DNA of 64,000 nt from Aliisedimentitalea scapharcae (GTDB lineage Bacteria > Pseudomonadota > Alphaproteobacteria > Rhodobacterales > Rhodobacteraceae). Under the pieces are notes generated by a model. It was not told the DNA's origin. It ran no database searches and was given only the letters and a program-made list of their open reading frames with translations. Position 1 is the first letter of the stretch; each line of letters begins with the position of its first letter. Below, piece by piece: positions 25,649-34,207 of the stretch. A program made the translations under genes and the position numbers. Location of the stretch: the NCBI RefSeq assembly GCF_045277565.1, contig NZ_CP123586.1, positions 62,001-126,000 of the forward strand, written 5' to 3'.

Positions 25649-27031
25649 ATGACAACCGCAACCCAAAAGCCCGAAGTCAGCACTTTTGCAGGTAATTTTC
25701 AGGGCTATGCCCAATCTCAACCAGCTGAAATTGATGAAGAAATCTCTCGCGTTGGTCCCGGCACGCCGGCCGGCGAATATCTGCGCCGCTTCTGGCACCC
25801 GGTTCACCTGACCGACGATCTGGGTGAATTGCCCAAGGCAATCACCATTCTGGGCGAAGAACTGGTTCTGTTCCGCTATGGCGACGGTACGAAAATCGGA
25901 TTGGTGCACAAATACTGCCCGCACCGCCGCGCTTCGTTGGAATATGGCAAATGCGAAACCCGCGGCATCCGCTGTTGTTACCACGGCTGGCTGTTCGCGC
26001 CCGATGGCGAAATCCTCGAAGCTCCGGCCGAGGATTCAACCGCCCGCGCTGTGGAAATGGTCAAGGAACGCACCCGCCTGGGCGCCTATCCGGTGATCGA
26101 ATATCGCGGACTGATTTTTGCCTATATGGGCCCGTCGGACAAACAGCCGGACTTCCCGATCTATGACGCCTTTGAACACGAAGGCATGACCAGTGCGCCT
26201 TACAAGGCACCCTATACCTGCAACTGGATTCAGGTGCAGGACGCGATCATGGACCCGACCCACACCACTTTCCTGCACAGCCAGAATAGCCACCCGCAGT
26301 TCTCCGAAGGGATGATGGCCAGCGGTCAGCTGAAATTCTACGAGCGTCACGAAAACCACTTCCTTGGCACATCGACCCGCCGCATTGGCGATAATGCCTG
26401 GGTGCGCCTGAACGAATTGATCCTGCCGAACTTTACCCAGGCCGGATCCGCCTATGCCGCCGACGGCACCGAACAGCGTTACTTTGGCCGGTCGTGCTTT
26501 ACCCGTTGGGTGGTGCCGGTCGATGATGAAAACACCATGGTCTATGCTTGGGCCAACTTTGGCGACCGCTGGGATCCGCATGAATACAACACCCGCGAAG
26601 GTCACGAAAAGATGGAGCAGGGCGAGGTGCTGGACCGCACCCCCGAAGAAAAGCAGCGCTATCCCGCTGACTCCGAAGCGGTTGAAGGCATGGGCGCGAT
26701 TTCCACCCACAAGGGCGAAAACCTAATGCCGACCGACCGTGGCATCTCGCTTTATCGGCGCCGGGTGCGCAAGGCGATCCGCGATCTGGCAAATGACAAC
26801 ATCGAACCACCCCAGCCCAAGACCTTTGAAGGCCATTCGGTACGCACTTACGGCCAGGACACGGTGCTAACCATGCCCGCGATCGAAGGCCGCGATGACG
26901 GGGAATACCTGATGTCGATCGGCGCCGCCGTCATGGATATGCAGTTCGATCACGAAGACTGGTGTGACGAAAACCGCGACACATCAATCATCGCAAAGCT
27001 CAAAGAGATCGAAGCCAATGGCATCGGCTAA
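25649..27031 (+). CDS. Rieske non-haem iron oxygenase, alpha subunit type
   Basis: A 460-residue oxygenase. The Rieske cluster ligands are Cys90 and His92 (CPHRR), then Cys109 and His112 (CCYHGW). The mononuclear iron ligands fit Asp202, His205 and His210 in MDPTHTTFLH. Such enzymes hydroxylate aromatic rings or demethylate N- or O-methyl compounds, as with stachydrine demethylase. No beta subunit follows, so it is probably a homo-oligomer. A ferredoxin that could feed it electrons is at 36028, but no reductase was seen. It leads a run with the two downstream dehydrogenases, divergent from an Lrp gene. Confidence 0.9.
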   Translation: MTTATQKPEVSTFAGNFQGYAQSQPAEIDEEISRVGPGTPAGEYLRRFWHPVHLTDDLGELPKAITILGEELVLFRYGDGTKIGLVHKYCPHRRASLEYGKCETRGIRCCYHGWLFAPDGEILEAPAEDSTARAVEMVKERTRLGAYPVIEYRGLIFAYMGPSDKQPDFPIYDAFEHEGMTSAPYKAPYTCNWIQVQDAIMDPTHTTFLHSQNSHPQFSEGMMASGQLKFYERHENHFLGTSTRRIGDNAWVRLNELILPNFTQAGSAYAADGTEQRYFGRSCFTRWVVPVDDENTMVYAWANFGDRWDPHEYNTREGHEKMEQGEVLDRTPEEKQRYPADSEAVEGMGAISTHKGENLMPTDRGISLYRRRVRKAIRDLANDNIEPPQPKTFEGHSVRTYGQDTVLTMPAIEGRDDGEYLMSIGAAVMDMQFDHEDWCDENRDTSIIAKLKEIEANGIG

Positions 27032-27108
27032 ATCCGGCTGCGTCTCCTGCCCCAATGCGGGGCAGGGTGGCTGCTCTCAATTCGCGCGAACGACAAAGGA
27101 CAAAACCG

Positions 27109-28125
27109 ATGACCGTGAAGGTTCACGTCAAAAATAACCGCTGGGCCGAAGGCTCATTCCCGAACACGCCCGAAGGCGAAGAGGTATTCACCGTCACCCG
27201 TGAACGGTTTGAAAGTGCGCTGGCTGAGTTTCCTGGCGTGCAGGGTCAGCTTGATCCGTTTGTCGATTGGGACACAGACAATTGGGCGAGCTCCATGGCC
27301 GAGGCTGAGGTTCTGCTGACCTGGGACATGCCAACCGAAAATCTGGCCGAAGTGGCACCAAACCTGAAATGGATCCACTGCATTGGTGCAGGCGTGGAAC
27401 ACATGCTGCCAATGGACTGGCTGCCGGATCACGTGACGCTGACCAACAACAAAGGCGTGCATGCGGCCAAAGCCGGCGAGTTTGGGTTGATGGCCGTGTT
27501 GATGCTGCATTCCCATATACCCGCCATCGTCACCAACCAGCGCAGCGCCGTCTACGACTCGCTCTATTGTTCGCCCATCGCGGGCAAAACGCTGGTGGTG
27601 CTGGGCACCGGATCGCTGGGCGGTTCCGGCGCGGCGATGGTAAAACCGCTGGGCGTCAATGTGATCGGGGTGAACCGGTCGGGCCGCGACGTGGAAGGTT
27701 GCGACCGCTGTGTCACCACCGAACAGCTGGACGATGTGCTGCCGCTGGCCGACTACTTGCTGATCGCCACGCCTGACACGCCGGAAACCCGTGGGCTGAT
27801 GGATCGCCGCAGGCTGGACCTGATGAAACCGACCGCCGGCATCGTCAACATCGGGCGCGAGGCGGTGATGGATTACGACGCGCTCTGCGACAAACTGGAA
27901 GAAGGCTCACTGGGCGGCACCATCCTCGATGTGTTCGACCCGGAACCCATCGCGGCAGAGTCGCGCCTGTGGAACACCAAGAACCTGATCATCACGCCGC
28001 ATGTGTCGGCGGATGATGGTGACGCCTATGTGCCGCTGACTCTGGGGCTGTTTTTCCGCAATATGGAGCTGTTTCTGAAAGGCGAACCCTTGCTGAACCC
28101 CATCGACCCCAAACTTGGATACTAA
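27109..28125 (+). CDS. D-isomer-specific 2-hydroxyacid dehydrogenase
   Basis: A 338-residue NAD(P)-dependent dehydrogenase interconverting a 2-hydroxyacid and a 2-oxoacid. The nucleotide-binding segment is LVVLGTGSLGGSGA. The catalytic Arg is in NIGREAVMDYDAL, the Glu in DVFDPEPIAAES and the His in ITPHVSADD. Start 27109 is preferred because AAAGGA precedes it; the ORF could open at 27055 without such a site. It follows the Rieske gene by 77 bases on the same strand. Substrate unknown. Confidence 0.9.
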   Translation: MTVKVHVKNNRWAEGSFPNTPEGEEVFTVTRERFESALAEFPGVQGQLDPFVDWDTDNWASSMAEAEVLLTWDMPTENLAEVAPNLKWIHCIGAGVEHMLPMDWLPDHVTLTNNKGVHAAKAGEFGLMAVLMLHSHIPAIVTNQRSAVYDSLYCSPIAGKTLVVLGTGSLGGSGAAMVKPLGVNVIGVNRSGRDVEGCDRCVTTEQLDDVLPLADYLLIATPDTPETRGLMDRRRLDLMKPTAGIVNIGREAVMDYDALCDKLEEGSLGGTILDVFDPEPIAAESRLWNTKNLIITPHVSADDGDAYVPLTLGLFFRNMELFLKGEPLLNPIDPKLGY

Positions 28126-28224
28126 AGCGTTTCGATTTTCAGCTGAAACACCGGGCATCACTCAACGCGTTGAAATCTATGTTTTCAAGTAGCGTTGAGT
28201 GATCCGAGTTATATTGAAAACGCT
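28126..28224. repeat. Nested inverted repeat filling an intercistronic gap
   Basis: Three nested stems occupy almost the whole gap between two genes: AGCGTTT (28126-28132) with AAACGCT (28218-28224); ATCACTCAACGC (28157-28168) with GCGTTGAGTGAT (28192-28203); and TTGAAA (28170-28175) with TTTCAA (28183-28188). The mRNA would form a long hairpin just before the ribosome binding site of the next gene. The layout resembles a dispersed palindromic repeat or small MITE, but only one copy was noticed in this window. Confidence 0.6.
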
Positions 28225-28238
28225 CTAAGGAGATACTT

Positions 28239-29126
28239 ATGAATATCGGATTTATCGGCCTCGGCGTCATGGGTGCCCCAATGGCGGGGCACCTGGCGGA
28301 TGCGGGCCACACGATCTTTACCTGCCTCAATCGCTCTCCCCTGCCGGATGAACTGTCGGGCAAGGCGGTCGAGGTCGTCGGTTCTCCGGCCGAAGTTGCA
28401 GCCCATTGCGACACCGTCATCGTTATGGTGCCGGATACCCCTGATGTGGAACGGGTCATCACCGGTGAAAACGGTGTTCTGATCAATGTACACGAAGGGT
28501 CACTGGTGATCGACATGTCATCGATCAGCCCGATTGCGACGCAGGAACTGGCTGCCCAGGTGACCGCCAAGGGCGGATTGTACATCGACGCGCCGGTATC
28601 AGGTGGCGAGGTCGGCGCCAAGGCCGCCAGCCTCACCATTATGTGTGGCGGCCCGCAGGCGGCGTTTGACCAAGCGAAACCGCTGTTCGAAGTGATGGGC
28701 AAGAACATCACACTGATCAGCGAAAGCAACGGCACAGGACAGACTTGCAAGATCGCCAATCAGATCATTGTTGCGCTGAATATCGAAGCGGTGGCCGAGG
28801 CGCTGGTCTTTGCCTCCAAAGCCGGCTGCGATCCGGCCAAAGTGCGCGAGGCGCTGATGGGCGGGCTGGCCACATCACGCATTCTGGAGGTGCATGGTGA
28901 GCGAATGATCAAACGGACCATGGATCCGGGATTCCGCATCAACCTGCATCAGAAAGACCTGAACCTGGCGCTGAGTTCCGCCAAGGCGCTGGGGGTGTCG
29001 CTGCCCAACACCGCGACGGCGCAGGAACTGTTCAATTCCTGCGCGGCCCATGGCGGCGCGAATGACGATCATTCCGGTATGGTCAAAGCGCTGGAGCGGA
29101 TGGCGAACCATCCGGTCGCCGAGTAA
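28239..29126 (+). CDS. 3-hydroxyisobutyrate dehydrogenase-family reductase (GarR/GlxR-like)
   Basis: A 295-residue beta-hydroxyacid dehydrogenase. The N-terminal NAD(P) site reads IGFIGLGVMGAPMA, the substrate loop is DAPVSGGEVGAK, and the catalytic Lys is Lys171 in GTGQTCKIANQ. Family members reduce tartronate semialdehyde, succinic semialdehyde or 3-hydroxyisobutyrate-type substrates. The ribosome binding site AAGGAGA lies at the foot of the nested repeat at 28126-28224, which could affect its translation. It probably acts in the same pathway as the upstream 2-hydroxyacid dehydrogenase. Confidence 0.9.
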   Translation: MNIGFIGLGVMGAPMAGHLADAGHTIFTCLNRSPLPDELSGKAVEVVGSPAEVAAHCDTVIVMVPDTPDVERVITGENGVLINVHEGSLVIDMSSISPIATQELAAQVTAKGGLYIDAPVSGGEVGAKAASLTIMCGGPQAAFDQAKPLFEVMGKNITLISESNGTGQTCKIANQIIVALNIEAVAEALVFASKAGCDPAKVREALMGGLATSRILEVHGERMIKRTMDPGFRINLHQKDLNLALSSAKALGVSLPNTATAQELFNSCAAHGGANDDHSGMVKALERMANHPVAE

Positions 29127-29138
29127 ACTCAAAATCCG

Positions 29139-29191
29139 ATCGCGGTCCCGCATGACGGGGCCGCGATATCAGAAAATTCTGCGAATTTTCT
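29139..29191. terminator. Double hairpin between convergent genes
   Basis: The first stem is ATCGCGG-CCCG against CGGG-CCGCGAT (29139-29167). The second is a perfect 9-bp stem, AGAAAATTC / GAATTTTCT (29171-29191). They lie between the reductase and the convergent LysR gene and probably terminate transcription in both directions. Confidence 0.65.
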
Positions 29192-29205
29192 AGCCCGCCT
29201 GGACG

Positions 29206-30099
29206 TCAGGTTCCGGATTTTCCTAACAGCCAATCCATGAAACGCACCGCGTTGGGGGTCGGGTTGTCCACCTGGTTCTGCACCACGAAATAGCCATCTC
29301 GACCAGGAATCCGGATGTCGAAGGGCACGACAAGCTCTCCCCGCTCGATCATCCGGTCAACCAGCGTGCCGTGGCTCATTGACACCCCCTGCCCTTCGCG
29401 CGCCAGGTTCAGTGCCAGCACATAGGTGCTGAAATAGTGCCGGTTCGACAGTGAAATGCTGCGCAGGCCCGCCTGTTGCAACCAGTAGTCCCAGGCATCG
29501 CCAATCCCGGTCAGATCCAGAATGCGTTCCCCCGCCAGATCCTGTGGATCGCGCAGACGGTCGGCCACTGACGGCGCGCAGACGGGAAAGAGGAACTCCG
29601 CCCTCAGCGCATGGGTACGCCCGTCGAACCGGTCTTCCTTGCCATATTGGATTTCAATATCGGCGTTGCTCTCTAGAAAATCCTGTTCCCACAGCGCGGT
29701 TGAAATCGTCATTTCGACATCCGGATTTGCCTCCATGAATTCATGGATATGCGGCGTCAACCAGAAGGTGGCAAAAGCGTAGTTCGATTTGATGTGCAAA
29801 TTGCGATCTGACGAATAGCCCAGAAAGCTGCGCGTCCCTTCCTCGAGCGCGTTGAACGCGCGCACCACGGTGGGCAAATAATTCCGCCCAGCGTCGGTCA
29901 GGCGAAGACCGCGATACCCGCGCAGGAACAGCGGTTGATTCAGGTGTTGCTCTAACAGGCGCACCTGTTTGCTGACCGCTGATTGCGTGATCAGCAGCTC
30001 CTCTGCGGCATCCGTAAAGGATAAATATCTGGCCGAAACCGCAAAGGCGCGCAACCAATGCAACGGGGGCGTCGCGATTTTTCGTTCATTTGCAGACAT
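29206..30099 (-). CDS. LysR-family regulator (GcvA-like)
   Basis: A 297-residue LysR regulator. The N-terminus PPLHWLRAFAVSARYLSFT followed by AAEELLITQSAVSKQVRLLE is typical of the GcvA/AmpR subgroup, and a LysR effector domain follows. It is transcribed divergently from the 30253-35952 operon, with about 150 bases between the starts, and probably controls it. The effector is unknown. Confidence 0.93.
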   Translation of the reverse strand: MSANERKIATPPLHWLRAFAVSARYLSFTDAAEELLITQSAVSKQVRLLEQHLNQPLFLRGYRGLRLTDAGRNYLPTVVRAFNALEEGTRSFLGYSSDRNLHIKSNYAFATFWLTPHIHEFMEANPDVEMTISTALWEQDFLESNADIEIQYGKEDRFDGRTHALRAEFLFPVCAPSVADRLRDPQDLAGERILDLTGIGDAWDYWLQQAGLRSISLSNRHYFSTYVLALNLAREGQGVSMSHGTLVDRMIERGELVVPFDIRIPGRDGYFVVQNQVDNPTPNAVRFMDWLLGKSGT

Positions 30100-30252
30100 T
30101 TACCAGACTCAAAACAGGTATTCCATTTCGTCGTATCATGCCCCGAAATTGGTCGTTTGAAAAGACGCGCGTAAATTGCCCTTATCGAAATCAGCAACAT
30201 ACTCTGCCGGTTCAACGGTCAGACCCCAGCACCCCAGCAAGGAGACAAAGGT

Positions 30253-31224
30253 TTGAAAATCGCCTTTACCGATTTCGTTCAGCCCGATCTTGACCTAGAA
30301 ACCGCGCTCATCACTGAGGCCGGGTTCGAGATGGTCGTCGCCGAACCGCATTGCACCACCGAAGATCAGGTGGTCGAGCTGGTCAAATCCAGCGGTGCCG
30401 ATGCCATCGTGTCGCTCTATGCGCCGATCACCGAAAAGGTGTTTGCCGCCCTGCCCAACCTTCGCATCGTCAGCGTGCCGCTGGTCGGCGTCGATGCCAT
30501 CGACATGGAAGCGGCAGGCAAACACGGTGTCTGGATCGCCCATATCCCCGACGCCTGGGTGTCCGAGGTCGGCGTGCATGCAGCCGCCATGGCCCTGTCG
30601 CTGGTCCGCCATCTGCCCTTCTATGACCGCTCGGTGCGCGAACGTCGCTGGGACTACGAAGAGCCCGGCGTGCTGCACCGCACCCATGACATGACCTTCG
30701 GCCTGATGGGCTGTGGCCGCATCGGCCAGCAGGCCGCGCGCAGTGCTGCGCCCAGTTTCGGCAAGGTCATCGCCTATGACCCCTATATGCCCGCCGACGC
30801 CTGCCCCGATTGGATCGAACAGGTCGCCACGATCGAAGAGCTGTTCGAACGCGCCCATGTGGTGTCGCTGCATTCGCCGCTGACTGCGGAGACGAAACAC
30901 ATCGTCAACGCCGATCTGCTGGGCCAGATGCAAAAGGGCAGCTTTCTCGTCAACGCCTCGCGCGGGGCGTTGATCGACCCAGACGCGCTGCTGGCGGCAC
31001 TGGATAGTGGTCAGCTGGGCGGCGTAGGGCTGGATGTGTTCGAGGTCGAACCGCCCAACCCGGATGATCCGCTGCTGCATCACCCGCGGACGGTCGTGTC
31101 GCCGCACGCTGCCTATTACTCGGTCGAAGCCGACGAAGAGGGCCGCTCCCGCGCCATCAAGAACGTCATCACTTACGCCAACACAGGCGCCCCGGATCAC
31201 TACGTCGTCAAAGGCGAGAAATAG
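30253..31224 (+). CDS. 2-hydroxyacid dehydrogenase (CtBP/SerA-like)
   Basis: A 323-residue D-2-hydroxyacid dehydrogenase. The NAD site is FGLMGCGRIGQQAARSA. The catalytic Arg is in VNASRGALIDPDAL, the Glu in DVFEVEPPNPDDP and the His in VVSPHAAYYS. It starts with TTG, supported by GGAGA eight bases upstream and a normal family N-terminus (LKIAFTDFV). It leads the operon with the AruI-like decarboxylase, which follows after three bases. It may generate or consume a 2-oxoacid for that enzyme. Confidence 0.9.
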   Translation: MKIAFTDFVQPDLDLETALITEAGFEMVVAEPHCTTEDQVVELVKSSGADAIVSLYAPITEKVFAALPNLRIVSVPLVGVDAIDMEAAGKHGVWIAHIPDAWVSEVGVHAAAMALSLVRHLPFYDRSVRERRWDYEEPGVLHRTHDMTFGLMGCGRIGQQAARSAAPSFGKVIAYDPYMPADACPDWIEQVATIEELFERAHVVSLHSPLTAETKHIVNADLLGQMQKGSFLVNASRGALIDPDALLAALDSGQLGGVGLDVFEVEPPNPDDPLLHHPRTVVSPHAAYYSVEADEEGRSRAIKNVITYANTGAPDHYVVKGEK

Positions 31225-31227
31225 GAC

Positions 31228-32868
31228 ATGCGCGATATGCCCCCTGAAAATCAAACCGATACAACCGAAATGACCTGCGGCGAGGCGTTGCTGCATCTAC
31301 TCAAGGCCTACGGGATCGACACCGCCTTTGGCATCCCCGGCTATCACACCGTCGAATTTTACCGGAACTTTGACAAGATGGGCATCCGCCAGGTGACGCC
31401 CCGCCACGAACAGGGCTCGGCCTATGGTGCTTATGGCTATGCCGCGGCGACTGGCAAGCCGGGCGTCTGTTTCCTGGTCACCGGTGCCGGCGTCACCAAC
31501 GGCGCCACCGCGATTGGCGAGGCTTATTCCAATTCGATCCCGATGCTGGTGTTCACCACCATGAACAACGTGCATGAACTGGGCATGAACGGGGGGCGAA
31601 TGCACGAACTGCGCTCGCAAGAGGACATCCTGGGTCAGGTTTCGGCGTTCACCCACACCCTGCTCGACGCCAAGAACCTGCCCGAAGTTCTGGCGCGTGC
31701 CTTTACCGTTTTCAACTCGGGCCGTCCGCGCCCTGTCAGCATTCAGATCCCGCAGGACGTGCTGGCAGGCCCGGCAGGCTTTGACATCGACGCCTGGCCC
31801 ACAGCGCCGCGGGCAGGTCCCGACCCGGAAGAAACCGTGCGGATCACCGATATGCTGGCCGATTCCAAAACACCGATGATCGTCGTGGGCGGTGGCGCAA
31901 TCCGGGCTTCGGACGAAGTGTTGAAACTGGCCGAACGGCTGGACGCGCCGGTGGTCAACAGCTGCGCGGGCAAGGGCGTCATCCCCGAAGATCACCCCCT
32001 GTGTCTGGGGTTCACCCAGGCATTCGACCCGGTGCGCGACATGTTGAGGGATGCAGATGTGGTGCTGGCCGTGGGCACAGAATTTGCCGAACCCGACCGC
32101 TATTTCACCGCTGATTACCCGATCAATGGCCAATTGATCCGCATCGACATCGACCCCGGTCAGCTGATGCATTATTCCAAACCCAGCGCTGCGCTGCTGA
32201 GCGACAGCAAATCCGCGCTGACTGCGATCCTGTCGGGGCTGGAACACCGCAACGGTCCGCAGGTGACCACCGCCGGCGCGACACGCGTGGTCGAAGCAAG
32301 CGCCCAGTTCAACGGCGATCTGTGCAAGGAATCCCCGAAACACAAAAAAGCGCTGGAGATCATCCACGACGTGCTGCCGGATAATACTATCATCAGCTCC
32401 GATGCCTCGCAGATCTGCTACACGGGGCTGTACCACTATCCCATGAAGCATCCGAACCTGTTCCACTTCCCCAATGGCTATGCCGCCATGGGGTTCGGGA
32501 TGCCAGTCGCCATTGGCATGAAGGTCGGCGCGGGTGACCGCCCTGTGGCCTGCATCACCGGCGACGGGTCCTTCCAGATGACGATAGAGGAACTGGCCGC
32601 AGCCGTCGAACAGAACCTGTCGATCCCCATCGTGGTCTGGTCCAACGGCGGCTATCAGGAGATCCGCGAATACATGGACAGCAAGGGCCTGCCCACCATC
32701 GGCTGCAACATCTACAACCCCGATTTCACCAAAATCGCCGAGGCGTTCGGTGCCCGCGGCTTCCACCCGCAAAGCGGGGATGAACTGCGCGCCGCGCTGG
32801 AAACCGCGTTGGTTTCCGAAGGGCCGACGATCATCGAAATCGATGAAACCGACGTCTGGCTGCAATAG
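31228..32868 (+). CDS. Thiamine-diphosphate 2-oxoacid decarboxylase (AruI-like)
   Basis: A 546-residue ThDP enzyme of the acetolactate synthase/2-oxoacid decarboxylase family. The activating Glu is Glu61 in TPRHEQGSAYGAYGYA, and the ThDP-Mg motif is GDGSFQ (445-450) with Asn473 in WSNGGYQE. It most resembles proteins annotated 5-guanidino-2-oxopentanoate decarboxylase, the second step of arginine transamination catabolism, with MTCGEALLHLLKAYGIDTAFG at the start. Substrate is inferred. Guanidino-directed enzymes lie further along at 44298-52150. It sits between the dehydrogenase and the desaturase-type oxygenase in one operon. Confidence 0.85.
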   Translation: MRDMPPENQTDTTEMTCGEALLHLLKAYGIDTAFGIPGYHTVEFYRNFDKMGIRQVTPRHEQGSAYGAYGYAAATGKPGVCFLVTGAGVTNGATAIGEAYSNSIPMLVFTTMNNVHELGMNGGRMHELRSQEDILGQVSAFTHTLLDAKNLPEVLARAFTVFNSGRPRPVSIQIPQDVLAGPAGFDIDAWPTAPRAGPDPEETVRITDMLADSKTPMIVVGGGAIRASDEVLKLAERLDAPVVNSCAGKGVIPEDHPLCLGFTQAFDPVRDMLRDADVVLAVGTEFAEPDRYFTADYPINGQLIRIDIDPGQLMHYSKPSAALLSDSKSALTAILSGLEHRNGPQVTTAGATRVVEASAQFNGDLCKESPKHKKALEIIHDVLPDNTIISSDASQICYTGLYHYPMKHPNLFHFPNGYAAMGFGMPVAIGMKVGAGDRPVACITGDGSFQMTIEELAAAVEQNLSIPIVVWSNGGYQEIREYMDSKGLPTIGCNIYNPDFTKIAEAFGARGFHPQSGDELRAALETALVSEGPTIIEIDETDVWLQ

Positions 32869-32897
32869 CAGCCGGGCCCCGGGTTGGAGGACGCGAT

Positions 32898-33911
32898 ATG
32901 ATCACGAACGCAATAACGTCCAACATCAAAATGGACAAAAAACAGCTCAAGGCGCTGATGCGGCGCAGCGACCGGCCCGGGCTGATATATCTGATTTCCT
33001 GGGTCGCGCTGCTGGTGGTAACCGGCATTCCGGTCCTGCTCAGCGTCGGGAGCTGGGGGTTTGTTCCCGCCATCCTGCTCTATTCGGGATGTTTCGCTGT
33101 GTCGGCCTATGCGCTGTCCCATGAATGCGCCCACGGCACCGCCTTTCGCACCCGCTGGCTGAACGAGGCGGTGTTCTGGATCACCTCGCTGCTTTATTAC
33201 GAGGAACCCCTGCACCGCCGCTACTCCCACGCCAGCCACCACACCCACACCTGGATCGAAGGCGAAGACAACCAGATGCCCTATGCCCCGATCCCGCTGA
33301 CCTTTGCGGGCTGGGTAGAGGAGATCCTGGGCCTGGGTCTCTACTGGCATCAGACCAAGATGTTCGTGCTGCATTCGCTGGGGATATTTTCAGACAACGT
33401 CAAACGGGTGACGCCGGTCAGCGAATTGCCCCGGATGCAGCGCAACACCCAGATTTGCGTGGCAATCTATGTCGGGCTGGCAGTGGTCAGCATCTATGCA
33501 GGCTGGATGTGGCCGGTGTATCTGATCGTCCTCCCCCGTGTGCTGGGCGGCCCGATCATGAACGCCTTTATCCTGATGCAACATGTCGAAATGGCGGAAA
33601 ACCAGCCCAATATCGTGCAGTCCACGCGCAGTTTCCGCACCAATTGGTTCTTTCAGTTTCTCTATTTCAACATGAACCACCACATCGAACATCACCTCTT
33701 TCCCACGGTGCCGTTCCATGCCCTGCCCGACCTCAGCGACAAACTGGGCGACCAGCTGCCCGCCCCCGATCCCGGCTTTCTCAGCACCCATTGGGAAGTT
33801 CTGAAAGTCACCATTCGCCGCTCGCTGGGCCGCAACGACCGGTCAGCCAAGATCCGCCAAGCCTTTTCCGACGACCTGACAGGAGCCGAAAATGACCGCT
33901 CAATGGCATGA
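32898..33911 (+). CDS. Membrane di-iron oxygenase/desaturase (MocD-like)
   Basis: A 337-residue integral membrane protein of the fatty acid desaturase/hydroxylase superfamily. The three His boxes are complete: H75ECAH79, H106RRYSHASHH115, and HHIEHH at 261-266. Hydrophobic stretches flank them (IYLISWVALLVVTG, FVPAILLYSGCFAVSAYAL). The MocD protein of rhizopine catabolism belongs here, and the next gene encodes a Rieske ferredoxin like MocE, overlapping by 20 bases. The pair probably forms an O2-dependent hydroxylase or demethylase at the inner membrane. Fatty-acid desaturation is the alternative. Confidence 0.85.
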   Translation: MITNAITSNIKMDKKQLKALMRRSDRPGLIYLISWVALLVVTGIPVLLSVGSWGFVPAILLYSGCFAVSAYALSHECAHGTAFRTRWLNEAVFWITSLLYYEEPLHRRYSHASHHTHTWIEGEDNQMPYAPIPLTFAGWVEEILGLGLYWHQTKMFVLHSLGIFSDNVKRVTPVSELPRMQRNTQICVAIYVGLAVVSIYAGWMWPVYLIVLPRVLGGPIMNAFILMQHVEMAENQPNIVQSTRSFRTNWFFQFLYFNMNHHIEHHLFPTVPFHALPDLSDKLGDQLPAPDPGFLSTHWEVLKVTIRRSLGRNDRSAKIRQAFSDDLTGAENDRSMA

Positions 33912-34203
33912 CGCCTGCGCCACCGATGATGTGGACGACGAAGACCTGATCACGATGAAACTCGCGGACAATGTTGTCGCTATCTACAATACGCCCGAAG
34001 GGTTCTTTGCCACCGCCGGCATGTGCACGCATGAGGATGAATCGCTCGACGGCGGGCTGGTAATGGACGGGGTGATCGAATGCCCGTTGCATCAGGGCCG
34101 GTTCTGCGTGCGAACAGGCCGTGCGCTCAGCGCACCTGCGGTGGAAAACCTGGTGACCTATGATCTCAAGATCGAAGATGACCGCGTCTGGGTAAAGGTC
34201 TAA
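33892..34203 (+). CDS. Rieske-type ferredoxin (MocE-like)
   Basis: A 103-residue soluble Rieske [2Fe-2S] ferredoxin. The ligands lie in MCTHEDE (Cys-x-His) and ECPLHQGRF (Cys-x-x-His). It begins inside the MocD-like gene, so translational coupling is likely, and it should donate electrons to that oxygenase. No dedicated reductase (MocF-like) was seen in the window. Confidence 0.93.
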   Translation: MTAQWHDACATDDVDDEDLITMKLADNVVAIYNTPEGFFATAGMCTHEDESLDGGLVMDGVIECPLHQGRFCVRTGRALSAPAVENLVTYDLKIEDDRVWVKV

Positions 34204-34207
34204 GCGA

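Noticed and set aside
31297..32865. A 522-codon minus-strand ORF opposite the ThDP decarboxylase
   Set aside because: It mirrors the real gene almost exactly, has no domain, and the sense protein has complete ThDP motifs.
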